64,000 nt of DNA from the NCBI RefSeq assembly GCF_000190475.1, contig NZ_AEWH01000059.1, positions 124,001 through 188,000 on the forward strand, written 5' to 3'. The notes under the pieces are model-generated. The model was not told where the DNA came from and searched no databases. It saw only the letters and a list, made by a program, of their open reading frames with translations. Shown here one piece after another: positions 16,105 through 24,576 of the stretch. The position numbers were made by a program, and so were the translations under genes. The DNA comes from Ornithinibacillus scapharcae TW25 (lineage in GTDB: Bacteria; Bacillota; Bacilli; Bacillales; Amphibacillaceae). Each line of letters begins with the position of its first letter. Positions within the stretch are counted from its first letter, which is position 1.

Positions 16105-17782
16105 ACTCCTCTATTTTTTTAATTAGCTGATTAATATCCTGTAAATCTTGATATTGTACTTGATTATCGTTAATATCATATTTTTCCTTCAAACGAATGA
16201 TTCTCTCTACACTCTCATCAATTCGCTTTTCACTTATCTCACCGTTCTCAACCGCTCCCTTTACTGCATCAATAGCCCTTACTATATCCTCATAGTGTTC
16301 ACTAATTAAGAGGATGTCACTACCAGCTTTTACAGATTGAACAGCAGCTTCACCGATTTCATAATGATTTTCAATTGCATCCATCATCATATCATCCGTA
16401 ATTATAACACCATTAAAACCTAGTTTCTCTCTAAGTAAATCGGTAATAATCGGTTTCGACATTGAGGAAGGATATTGGGAATCTAATTGCGGAAAAAGAA
16501 TATGTGCCACCATGACGACTTCGGCACCTTCTGCTATCGCTTCCTTAAATGGAACTAATTCTACTTGTTGGAGCTCTTGCATAGTCTTATCAATCCGCGG
16601 AAGCTCTAAATGTGAATCAACCTCTGTATCACCATGACCAGGAAAATGCTTGATAACTGGTATGATTTGATTGTCCTTCATTCCCTTCATCATTGGTATG
16701 CTTAGCCTACTCACCAGCGGAACATTATTCCCAAATGCTCGGTCCCCAATGACTGGGTTTTTGGGATTATTATTTACATCTACAACAGGGGCAAAGTTTA
16801 CATTCATTCCAAATGCTAGTAATTCTTTTGCTAGGATGCTTCCGTATTGGTAGGAAAGCCGAGGGTCATCCTGTAAGCCTATTTCTTTATTAGATGGATG
16901 CTCCTCTAATCCAGGAAGTCTTGTTACACGTCCACCTTCTTGGTCTACAGAAAGGAATAATGGAATTTCATTAACCGAATTTAGCTGTTTTAGAACATTT
17001 ATTAAAGCCAATGATTGCTTATAGCTTGTTAAATTGTCACTGAAAAAGATGATTCCTCCAACATGATAATCTTTAATAAGCTTTTTTGTTTCTGGTGTTG
17101 GTGTCGTCCCATCTATGCCAGCAATAATCATTTGCCCAATCTTTTCTTCGAGAGTCATAGACTCTAGTAATCTCTTAGTCGATGGTAAATGTTTAGCCGG
17201 ATCTGAGTATACATTAATATGGTGAACATTAGGATTTGCATTAGTATTAGTTGGTCTAGACAAGACAAATTTTAGCTTATAGGTTTCGTTCACTTGATAA
17301 ACTAGAATAAGTTGATCTACCTCAGCATCTTTATAATAACGTTGTTCTTTTGGTTCTCCTACTAGTTCCATAATCTGTTCAAAAGTGATAAAAGTGATTT
17401 CAGGACTAAAAGATCGCACTTCAAATATAGTCGAATCTTTATGGCCAAAGCTAACACGCTTCTCTGGATAATCTACAAATATTCCGTCTCCTGTGCAGAT
17501 TGTCTCTGTAGGTTCTCCCCACTCCTTTACAATCTCTTTCCAATCGGATTCTCCAGCAGTAATGGATACATTCGGAACCTTTCCTACAGATGCCTCCTGT
17601 AAAATCTGTAGAATGAGTCTATTGGTATGTATACCGACCTTTTCAATAGGAGCCCTTTCCATTTCCATTGCTTCCTGAAATGAAAAAGTAGCCTGTGAGG
17701 TAAATAAATCTCGTCCGAAAACAGCAACTATTACGACGAGAAAGACCGTTACAATTCCAAGAGCAAACGTGATTTTTTTCAT
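16103..17782 (-). CDS. nagZ: Glycoside hydrolase family 3 beta-N-acetylhexosaminidase, NagZ-like, with N-terminal DUF4309
   Basis: This 559-residue protein has an N-terminal signal anchor (about 5-25), a DUF4309/YjgB-like domain (about 45-195) and a GH3 catalytic domain (about 205-535). Diagnostic NagZ motifs are LSVDQEGGRVTRLPG, KHFPGHGDTEVDSH (the His/Asp catalytic dyad) and GVIITDDMMM (nucleophile Asp). It should release terminal GlcNAc from peptidoglycan fragments outside the membrane during wall recycling. The DUF4309 head is not part of classical NagZ and may bind wall or another surface ligand. It is monocistronic, with a divergent tRNA-Ala upstream. Confidence 0.85.
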   Translation of the reverse strand: MKKITFALGIVTVFLVVIVAVFGRDLFTSQATFSFQEAMEMERAPIEKVGIHTNRLILQILQEASVGKVPNVSITAGESDWKEIVKEWGEPTETICTGDGIFVDYPEKRVSFGHKDSTIFEVRSFSPEITFITFEQIMELVGEPKEQRYYKDAEVDQLILVYQVNETYKLKFVLSRPTNTNANPNVHHINVYSDPAKHLPSTKRLLESMTLEEKIGQMIIAGIDGTTPTPETKKLIKDYHVGGIIFFSDNLTSYKQSLALINVLKQLNSVNEIPLFLSVDQEGGRVTRLPGLEEHPSNKEIGLQDDPRLSYQYGSILAKELLAFGMNVNFAPVVDVNNNPKNPVIGDRAFGNNVPLVSRLSIPMMKGMKDNQIIPVIKHFPGHGDTEVDSHLELPRIDKTMQELQQVELVPFKEAIAEGAEVVMVAHILFPQLDSQYPSSMSKPIITDLLREKLGFNGVIITDDMMMDAIENHYEIGEAAVQSVKAGSDILLISEHYEDIVRAIDAVKGAVENGEISEKRIDESVERIIRLKEKYDINDNQVQYQDLQDINQLIKKIEE

Positions 17783-17899
17783 TTCCTACTCCTTCTCCTA
17801 TATCCAAGTTAGAATTTTCTACTCTTATTACTCTATTATAGTTGTATCCTTATTATGTTGAAAAAGGATTATGGAGTGAGTATAATAAGATTAAACCTA

Positions 17900-17972
17900 G
17901 GGGCATTAGCTCAGCTGGGAGAGCGTTGCACTGGCAGTGCAAAGGTCAGCGGTTCGAGCCCGCTATGCTCCA
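17900..17972 (+). tRNA. tRNA-Ala (anticodon GGC)
   Basis: GGGGCAT at 17900-17906 pairs with ATGCTCC at 17965-17971. The D arm contains AGCTCAGCTGGGAGAGC, the anticodon loop CTGGCAG gives GGC, and GGTTCGAGCCC forms the T arm. The discriminator base is A and no CCA is encoded. It is a lone tRNA, followed by a terminator. Confidence 0.95.
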
Positions 17973-17986
17973 TTGATACAGAAAGA

Positions 17987-18030
17987 ACTCAATCCATATA
18001 ATTATTGGGATTGAGTCCTTTAATTTTTTT
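17987..18030 (+). terminator. Intrinsic terminator after tRNA-Ala
   Basis: ACTCAATCC (17987-17995) pairs with GGATTGAGT (18008-18016), followed by a T-run ending about 18030. Confidence 0.85.
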
Positions 18031-18379
18031 GCACAATTATAAAACGAATTGCAGATTTTTCTGGATGAAAATATACACAAGATTAGGTAAGTTAGGATGG
18101 ACTTATATAAAACCGTGGTTAGCTACAAGATAAGTATAATATTACCTAAATTCTCAACTGATAATGTTCGTTGATAATTAGGTGATATTTATGTAGTTAT
18201 CCACGACATACTCTTCCTTCTGAACCATATTGATAGTCTCATTGCACTCCAGAACATGCAGTTAATACTGAGACGAGTGACTTATCCCCGTCCAACCATC
18301 CCCTGAATAGAACCACAAAATCCGAAAACAATAACACTAGGCAACAATCTTAATTTTAGCCAACAAAGGAGGAAACGAT
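18031..18379. other. Gene-free stretch
   Basis: I find no convincing gene in these 349 bases. The only structure seen is an imperfect inverted repeat at about 18145-18182 (CCTAAATTCTCAAC against GTTGATAATTAGG), which may belong to the promoter region of the small peptide gene downstream. Confidence 0.5.
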
Positions 18380-18487
18380 ATGGTTAAAGATTCACATGCA
18401 CCAAAGGAAAAACAAAATAAAGCAAAAAGACCAGATGAAGAAAGACGGAATAAAGGTAGGTCTAATGCTAGGAATACCAGAAGTTAA
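18380..18487 (+). CDS. Small basic hydrophilic peptide
   Basis: A 35-residue, highly charged peptide (MVKDSHAPKEKQNKAKRPD, then arginine/asparagine-rich) follows a perfect AAAGGAGG ribosome site 7 bases before the ATG, which argues that it is real. Composition resembles the minor small acid-soluble spore proteins of Bacillus, but I cannot match it to a named one. No cysteine, membrane segment or signal is present. A weak hairpin follows the stop codon. Confidence 0.5.
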   Translation: MVKDSHAPKEKQNKAKRPDEERRNKGRSNARNTRS

Positions 18488-18502
18488 GTGATAAAAAGGG
18501 AA

Positions 18503-18548
18503 GGTTCTTGTGATTCAATGAATGAAATCATGAGAACCGCCCTATCTT
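18503..18548 (+). terminator. Weak intrinsic terminator
   Basis: GGTTCTTGTGATT near 18503 pairs imperfectly with AATCATGAGAACC ending near 18538; a short TCTTTT follows. It may end the small peptide gene. Confidence 0.4.
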
Positions 18549-18619
18549 TTATTGAGATAGCCATTAACCATTCCAATCTTCCCCGATATTTAAACAATAA
18601 AGTCCTAACACTCTATTCT

Positions 18620-18949
18620 TTATGTCCTAATAAAAGGAATAACCAAAGGAATCTTGTATGCTTCCCCTTGATAAGCTTTAACCGCAGCAATAATAGTCAA
18701 AATAAATGCTGTAATCCCCACCGCAAATGACAGTAAAAATCCAATCAGCAGAATCATTAAAACAACACTTATAAACCCGTATATAGCGAAGGATACGATG
18801 AAATTAAAATACTCTTTTCCATGATAATCCACAAAGTCCGAAGTATCTCTTTTTAACAACCAAATTAATAATGGTCCCAAAATTGGAGCTGGTATGCTTA
18901 ATACATATAATAGCATGGCAAACAAGCGATCATCCTCTGTAGTAGCCAA
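18620..18949 (-). CDS. DUF4870 family membrane protein
   Basis: This 109-residue protein with three hydrophobic segments matches DUF4870: an N-terminal DDRLFAMLLYVLSIPAPILGPLLIW segment, then the conserved VDYHGKEYFNFIVSFAIY turn and a C-terminal YQGEAYKIPLVIPFI. Members are small bacterial membrane proteins of unknown function. The start is TTG, chosen because AAAGGAGG precedes it. It is a single gene, divergent from the prolyl oligopeptidase gene. Confidence 0.8.
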   Translation of the reverse strand: MATTEDDRLFAMLLYVLSIPAPILGPLLIWLLKRDTSDFVDYHGKEYFNFIVSFAIYGFISVVLMILLIGFLLSFAVGITAFILTIIAAVKAYQGEAYKIPLVIPFIRT

Positions 18950-19119
18950 TATATTTCCTCCTTTTCATACTTTTATTCTGCCCTATATATCTTATAACGT
19001 GTATGAGCTCAGAATGGTTTCAATAATAAGTATACTCCATAATTCTCTAGAATATAAAAGGGATTTTACTTATATTCCTCGAATAATATTAGTAACACTT
19101 TTTTAAAGGAGGAATAGTA

Positions 19120-21138
19120 TTGGTAACCATTAAGAAAGATAATATTATAGAAGATTATCACGGAACGAAAGTCGCAGATCCATATCGTTGGTTAGAGGAT
19201 CCCGATTCAGAGCAATCATTAGAGTGGAGCCAATGGATGGGAGAACAATGTTATACATATTTTTCTACAACAACTACTCGTAATGCGGATCGAAAAAGAT
19301 TAGAAGAGCTTTGGAATTACCCGAAGTATTTTGTACCAAAGGTAGTAAAAGGACAACTTTACTATCAAAAAAATGATGGGTTACAAAATCAAGCCATTCT
19401 ATTCCGGAAAGATGGGGATACAGATACTATTGTCATTGATCCTAACAAGTTAAGTGAGGATGGCACGGTTGCCATGACAAACTATTCCTTTAGTAAGGAC
19501 GGTCGTTATCTAGCATATGCTACCTCTACTCATGGTAGTGACTGGCAGGAAATTCACCTTCTTGACCTTACAAATAACTCAAAATTAGAAGACCATATCC
19601 AATATGTTAAATTCACTAGTATAACTTGGGCACCAGATAATACTGGGTTCTTTTATAGTAGATTCCCAGAGCCTGGTAATGTAGAACCTGAAGATGAAAG
19701 TAATTTTAACAAGGTATACTTCCACAAGATTGGGGATAGCCAGTCTAACGACCAGCTTATACATGAACAGCTTGAGGATAAGGAGTTAATGTTCTCAACC
19801 TTTACTAGTGATGACGATAAGTATCTTTGCCTTTACGTTTTCTTAGGCACAGCAACAGAGAATCGCTTTTACCTAAGGCCGATTGACTCTAATGACAAGT
19901 TTACGCGCCTATTGGACAAAGCCGATGCAGAGTATCTCTATGTTACGAATAAAGATAATACTTTTTACTTCAAAACAGACCTTAATACTCCGAACGGGAA
20001 AATTATTAAGGTAGACATTAATCACCCTGATTCTTCTTGGGAAGAAGTAATTCGAGAGCAGGATGATGTAATTGATTTTGCCATATCATTAAATGATAAG
20101 TTTATCATCGGATTATTACACGATGCCCATCACCAGCTGAAAGTTTTTAATATGGATGGTACTTTCTCACATAACATAGAACTTCCAACCCTTGGGTCTC
20201 TGACAGATATTACAAAAAGCAAAGACACAAACGAAATTTATTTTGGAATAACATCATTTCTAAGTCCAACAGTAGTTTACAACTACAACATGGATAATCG
20301 TGAACTAATGGTATTTACTGAATCAGAATTACCGATTGATATTTCCAAATTCGAAACAAAACAGGTTTTCTATTCCTCAAAGGACGGTACTAAGGTTCCA
20401 ATGTTTTTAACCTATTTAAAAGGGATAGAATTAAACGGGGATAACCCGGTGATTTTATACGGTTATGGTGGATTTAATGTGAACATGACACCTTCCTTTA
20501 ACCCGGCAATTCTCCGCTGGCTTGAAAAAGGTGGCGTATATGCGGTGGCTGTACTAAGAGGCGGCACGGAATATGGCGAAGAATGGCATCGTGCAGGCAT
20601 GCTAGAAAACAAGCAAAATGTATTTGATGACTTCATTTCTGCTGGGGAATGGTTAATTGCGAATAACTATACAAGAAAAGAAAAGCTGTCTATTATGGGG
20701 GGATCGAACGGAGGACTATTAGTTGCAGCCTGTATGGTGCAAAGACCAGATTTGTTTGGCGCAGTTGTCTGTCGTGTGCCAGTAATTGATATGCTTCGTT
20801 ATCACAAGTTTACGATTGGCCGTTATTGGATTCCTGAGTATGGTAGTGCTGATAACCCAGAGCAATTCCCATATCTATATGCCTATTCACCACTTCATAA
20901 CATTAAGGAAGGCGTAGTGTATCCACCAGTTCTAATTGCAACTGCTGAAAGTGATGACCGTGTTGTTCCAGCCCATGCGAAGAAATTCGCAGCAACCTTA
21001 ATGGAGAAAGCTGATAAGGATTCAACAATTGTCTTGAGGCTTGAAGCTAAAGCAGGACACGGATTAGGAAAACCTACATCAAAAGTTATAGATGAATGGG
21101 TAGACTTTTACGCATTTCTGGATAAGGAATTGAGATAA
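19120..21138 (+). CDS. Prolyl oligopeptidase family serine peptidase (S9A)
   Basis: This 672-residue cytoplasmic enzyme has an N-terminal seven-bladed beta-propeller (about 65-400; it opens with IIEDYHGTKVADPYRWLEDPDS) and a C-terminal alpha/beta-hydrolase domain. The catalytic serine is in MGGSNGGLL (near 530), the aspartate in ESDDRVVPAHAKK (near 613) and the histidine in AGHGLGKPT (near 649). It should cleave short peptides after proline. The TTG start sits 7 bases after AAAGGAGG. It is a single-gene unit followed by a long gene-poor stretch. Confidence 0.9.
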   Translation: MVTIKKDNIIEDYHGTKVADPYRWLEDPDSEQSLEWSQWMGEQCYTYFSTTTTRNADRKRLEELWNYPKYFVPKVVKGQLYYQKNDGLQNQAILFRKDGDTDTIVIDPNKLSEDGTVAMTNYSFSKDGRYLAYATSTHGSDWQEIHLLDLTNNSKLEDHIQYVKFTSITWAPDNTGFFYSRFPEPGNVEPEDESNFNKVYFHKIGDSQSNDQLIHEQLEDKELMFSTFTSDDDKYLCLYVFLGTATENRFYLRPIDSNDKFTRLLDKADAEYLYVTNKDNTFYFKTDLNTPNGKIIKVDINHPDSSWEEVIREQDDVIDFAISLNDKFIIGLLHDAHHQLKVFNMDGTFSHNIELPTLGSLTDITKSKDTNEIYFGITSFLSPTVVYNYNMDNRELMVFTESELPIDISKFETKQVFYSSKDGTKVPMFLTYLKGIELNGDNPVILYGYGGFNVNMTPSFNPAILRWLEKGGVYAVAVLRGGTEYGEEWHRAGMLENKQNVFDDFISAGEWLIANNYTRKEKLSIMGGSNGGLLVAACMVQRPDLFGAVVCRVPVIDMLRYHKFTIGRYWIPEYGSADNPEQFPYLYAYSPLHNIKEGVVYPPVLIATAESDDRVVPAHAKKFAATLMEKADKDSTIVLRLEAKAGHGLGKPTSKVIDEWVDFYAFLDKELR

Positions 21139-21620
21139 AATTTGATAAGGCATGTTGTGCCATACTAATTCTATTTAGTGTACTGATTATCAAGAAGAAT
21201 TGTTACTGTATCAACTATTCTTATCCTTTGTAATATACCAGTAGGATCCTCTAGCGAATATCAGTATTATAAACTTTCACCTATAAGATGATGATTGTGG
21301 TTATTATCATGAAATCACTGAATTATATTCTCGTGAACGTGATGAGAGCTAGCTTTCATCATCTTTTTATTGGGATTAACTCCTGAGAACGTGATGAAAC
21401 AGCTGTTAGTTACCAATTTTACCGATATTCACTGTCGTAAAGTACTCTAGAAGCTTCATCAACTACATTTCCATCGAATTCTTAGCCAAAGTCACTTCGA
21501 GAGACTTCCTTAGTCTCCTCATACGTTACAAAAATAGGCTCACCTACCTCCAAACGAAGACACTGCAAGCAGATGTCGACTTGTGCGGCTGGTGAACCTA
21601 TCTATTAACCTGATATTCTA
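21139..21620. other. Gene-poor stretch with direct repeat and hairpin
   Basis: About 480 bases lack an intact gene. GAACGTGATGA occurs twice (21335-21345 and 21387-21397). The first copy overlaps a near-palindrome at 21340-21363 followed by TTTTTATT, which could terminate the oligopeptidase transcript. A possible coding relic lies at 21482-21601 on the minus strand. Confidence 0.4.
21482..21601 (-). pseudogene. Possible short gene relic
   Basis: On the minus strand a start-less open stretch of about 39 codons contains QVDICLQCLRLEVGEPIFVT followed by YEETKEVSRSDFG and a stop. Its protein-like composition suggests the remains of a coding gene, but it is short, has no ribosome site and no family was recognised. 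Confidence 0.25.
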
Positions 21621-22328
21621 TTAATCAAGCTCTCTTTTCTTATAAACAAATGCAGTGACAATAAAGGAAACAACCGCCCATGCTAGTAATATAGCTAAAT
21701 GACTCCACAGGTCACCAAAGCCTAGGCCTTCTTCTACTTTATACGCAAATTCTACTAATTGAATATTAGGTAAGTATTCAATAAAGGAAAGTGCCGGATA
21801 CTTATCAACTAATACCATTAATAATGAGCCAAAACCAAATAGAAAGATTACCGGTAAAATAATAACAGATGCCTCAACAACTGTACGTGATAATAGTCCA
21901 AGTAAAGTTCCAATTCCAATGTAAAATAACATAGAAATAATTAGAGCAATAGCAACCATACCCAGACTTGCTGGTTCATAATCCATGATCATGGAACAAA
22001 GAACTAATGTTATCGCAGTTAGAAATAACGTAACAAGACTTTTTCCTGTAAGAATCTCTGTTAAAGAAGCTGGGGAAAGCATCAACCCTCTTAATGTATG
22101 CTTTTCCTTCTCTTCCGCTATTACGGCACATTGAATAAATGCAGTAACAGAAGCCAAGGTTAAATTAATTACCATATAATGTAACTCCAAATTCATATCA
22201 TACATTCCACCATATAGAAACGCCATCAATATTGGTAGAACAATAATAGAGCTAACAAACAAGTTTTTAGATAAATCCTTTAAATCCTTATTGAATATTG
22301 CGTAGATTCGCTTCCATGAAAATGTCAT
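21621..22328 (-). CDS. ABC-2 type transporter permease
   Basis: This 235-residue permease has six membrane segments, with the cytoplasmic-to-membrane entry WKRIYAIFNKDLKDLSKN and the EEKEKHTLRGLMLSPAS loop typical of ABC-2 exporters. Its start overlaps the stop of the ATPase gene by four bases (ATGA). With that ATPase it forms an exporter of unknown substrate; linkage to a LytTR regulator suggests an antimicrobial, lipid or signal molecule. It is the last gene of the operon. Confidence 0.85.
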   Translation of the reverse strand: MTFSWKRIYAIFNKDLKDLSKNLFVSSIIVLPILMAFLYGGMYDMNLELHYMVINLTLASVTAFIQCAVIAEEKEKHTLRGLMLSPASLTEILTGKSLVTLFLTAITLVLCSMIMDYEPASLGMVAIALIISMLFYIGIGTLLGLLSRTVVEASVIILPVIFLFGFGSLLMVLVDKYPALSFIEYLPNIQLVEFAYKVEEGLGFGDLWSHLAILLAWAVVSFIVTAFVYKKRELD

Positions 22329-23173
22329 ACTAATTCCCTCCCAGTAATCTCTACGAAAATGTCTCCTAATGTCGGCTCGTTTGAGTGAATCGAAACTATC
22401 TCATTATTAGACATATATTTATAAACCTCATCCGCACCTTCTGCCCCACCTGGAAGGCTAATGATCTGGCCATTCTTTAATTCCAACCTGACACTACCAT
22501 CCGCAAATTGTCTGCGCAGTGTTTTAGGTTCATCTAGTAATTGAATTTTTCCTTTATTTAGGAAAGCAACACGATTACAAAGTGTCTCCGCTTCACTCAT
22601 ATCATGAGTAGTTAAAAAGATTGTGGTGCCTTTTTCGTTTAAAAGTCGAAGACCATCATGTATTTGTTTAGAATTCGCTGGGTCAAGAGCAGACGTCGGC
22701 TCATCTAGGAATAATAGATCTGGCTCATGAAGCAATGTTCTAGCTAATAGCACACGTTGTGTCATCCCTTTAGACAACTTAGAAACAACCTTCTTCCTTT
22801 CCCCGCTAAGATTAACTAAATCTAATACTTCTTCCATTCGTTTTCTTGGTACATCATACAGGTCACAGTATAATTTTAAGTTTTCTTCAATAGATAAACG
22901 TTGATATAATCCACTATTATCAGAAAGGACCCCAATTCTTTTTCGATAAGCAGCCGTATTTAATGCAGTGTTTTTCACACCGAATACTTCAGCATCACCA
23001 GATGTCTGTAGCAACTGTCCCGTTAAAATTTTAATTGTCGTAGTTTTTCCAGAACCACTTGGACCTAAAAATCCAAATGTTTCTCCTTTTTTAACTTGAA
23101 AATTTACATCTTCTAATGCAGATTGGTTACCAAAAACCTTGGCTAGGTTTTTTACCTCAATAATATTCTCCAT
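22325..23173 (-). CDS. ABC transporter ATP-binding protein
   Basis: This 282-residue ATPase has an intact Walker A (GPSGSGKTT near 39-47), Q-loop, signature (LSKGMTQRVLLA), Walker B (LLFLDEPTSALD) and switch histidine (TTHDMSEAE). The C-terminal tail (about 230-282) resembles drug or lipid exporter ATPases. A GGAGGAG site precedes the ATG. It is the first gene of a two-gene operon and is preceded by a promoter with a 9-bp direct repeat. The gene upstream encodes a LytTR regulator that carries a degenerate version of the same ATPase fold. Confidence 0.9.
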   Translation of the reverse strand: MENIIEVKNLAKVFGNQSALEDVNFQVKKGETFGFLGPSGSGKTTTIKILTGQLLQTSGDAEVFGVKNTALNTAAYRKRIGVLSDNSGLYQRLSIEENLKLYCDLYDVPRKRMEEVLDLVNLSGERKKVVSKLSKGMTQRVLLARTLLHEPDLLFLDEPTSALDPANSKQIHDGLRLLNEKGTTIFLTTHDMSEAETLCNRVAFLNKGKIQLLDEPKTLRRQFADGSVRLELKNGQIISLPGGAEGADEVYKYMSNNEIVSIHSNEPTLGDIFVEITGRELV

Positions 23174-23216
23174 GTTTCTCCTCCGTGTAATTCATTTTTT
23201 CTTGTAATGCTAGATT

Positions 23217-23267
23217 AGTATAAAACAAGGCTTTTTACAGCATTTTTTCCATGAAAGGAGCATTTTT
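23217..23267 (-). promoter_or_regulatory. Promoter with direct-repeat site, possible LytTR operator
   Basis: The minus-strand -10 TATACT (plus 23217-23222) has no good -35. Instead AGCATTTTT occurs identically at 23239-23247 and 23259-23267, a 20-bp period, with the nearer copy over the -35 position. Paired 9-bp direct repeats near two helical turns apart upstream of a weak -35 are typical of LytTR activator sites. Confidence 0.5.
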
Positions 23268-23282
23268 CAGGTTGAATGGAGC

Positions 23283-24326
23283 TTATTTTAATCCCAACAT
23301 TTCCTTTAATTGCGTCATTTTCGTCTTAGAAAGTGGGATTGTCGATTTTGGTTTATCATCAAGAACAAGACTATAACTATTCCTGGTCCATGTGATGACC
23401 TCCCGAACCTTTTGTAAATTTACGATATAGGATCGATGACAACGGAAGAAACCAAACGGCTTTAGTTTCTCCTCTAATTCGTTTAATGTAAAGACACTTG
23501 GAAAACTGTCTCCTTTTATATAAACATGTGATTGACCATCATTACTTTCGATATAGTCAATTTCTGGTGGATCAAAAAGAATGATTTTATCATGAACCTT
23601 AGTAGGAATCTTATTAAAGTTTACCGTTATTGGTACATCCTCTTTCTCTAATGGCTCTTCTTCCACTTCCATCTCAGGGGATACAGTTGTATCCTGCATG
23701 TCCACTTTATGTATTCCGTCCTCATTTAATCGGTAAACACAATCAGCCATTGTAATCGCATTTTCCATATTACCAGTTAGTATAAGTACTGCCTTTCCTG
23801 ATTCTTTTAAGTAGCTGACGATATTGAGGATTACTCGCCTCGTTTCCATATCAACATTCCAATCAGGTTCCTCAAAAATATATAATTCCGGATTTTGTAC
23901 TAATAAAATGGCAAGATGTACCCTTCTCTGTTCTGAGAATGTCAGATTCCGTATCGCGGAGTGCTTCACCTGACTTAACTGTGTGATGGTGAATACATCC
24001 TCCAACGACACATCCGTATCATATAATTTTTTGAATAGCTTGAGATGATCAAGTACCGATAGTCTTTGGTAAAGACCTTGGTTAAGAAAACTAATACCTA
24101 TTCCCAGTTCATGAAGATTATTACGTTCCGAAAGTTTTTTCTCCAGTACGGTTATTTCTCCATTTATCGTGCTTTTCCCTAAAAACAACTTCAAGATTGA
24201 TTCTCGGATATTCAGACTAGAATGAATAGATACTGTATCTCCTCTAGATATCTCTAAGTTGAATTTCGGGAATAAAAGAATATCCTTATCTTGTTTCTCT
24301 AAATTATGTATCGATAAGACGTTCAT
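23283..24326 (-). CDS. LytTR regulator with N-terminal degenerate ABC ATPase domain
   Basis: About 347 residues. Residues 1-215 follow an ABC ATPase closely in layout (LNQGLYQRLSVLDHLKLFKKLYD, LTFSEQRRVHLAILLVQNPELYIFEEPDW). However, the Walker A region reads SIHSSLNIRESILK with no GxxGxGKS/T, and the signature reads LTFSEQ, so ATP hydrolysis is unlikely. Residues about 250-347 are a LytTR DNA-binding domain (IDYIESNDGQSHVYI, FFRCHRSYIVNLQKV, IPLSKTKM). It probably controls the adjacent ABC exporter. The ATG at 24326 follows GGGGGAT by about 10 bases; an ATG at 24344 has no clear site. Confidence 0.8.
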   Translation of the reverse strand: MNVLSIHNLEKQDKDILLFPKFNLEISRGDTVSIHSSLNIRESILKLFLGKSTINGEITVLEKKLSERNNLHELGIGISFLNQGLYQRLSVLDHLKLFKKLYDTDVSLEDVFTITQLSQVKHSAIRNLTFSEQRRVHLAILLVQNPELYIFEEPDWNVDMETRRVILNIVSYLKESGKAVLILTGNMENAITMADCVYRLNEDGIHKVDMQDTTVSPEMEVEEEPLEKEDVPITVNFNKIPTKVHDKIILFDPPEIDYIESNDGQSHVYIKGDSFPSVFTLNELEEKLKPFGFFRCHRSYIVNLQKVREVITWTRNSYSLVLDDKPKSTIPLSKTKMTQLKEMLGLK

Positions 24327-24534
24327 GAAACCATTATCCCCCATTATGTTACTTTGTTCTGACTGATAAATTCAGGCTATGTACCTATGGTATCGTTTGT
24401 AGCTCTTATTGACTAGTACTAATTTGTAAAAAAATCTGCAAAGTTCGTATATACTGGGCAATCGATTATTAGAAAACTCGCAATCGCTAGTTTTTGTTAT
24501 GCAGGGGAGATAGCTAATTTATACTTTCTATCTG

Positions 24535-24569
24535 CAAAAAAAATGGTAGAGGATTCTCCCCTACCATTT
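24535..24569 (-). terminator. Intrinsic terminator of the chemoreceptor gene
   Basis: AAATGGTAG (24541-24549) pairs with CTACCATTT (24561-24569), with an eight-base T-run on the minus strand. Confidence 0.85.
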
Positions 24570-24576
24570 ATACAGT

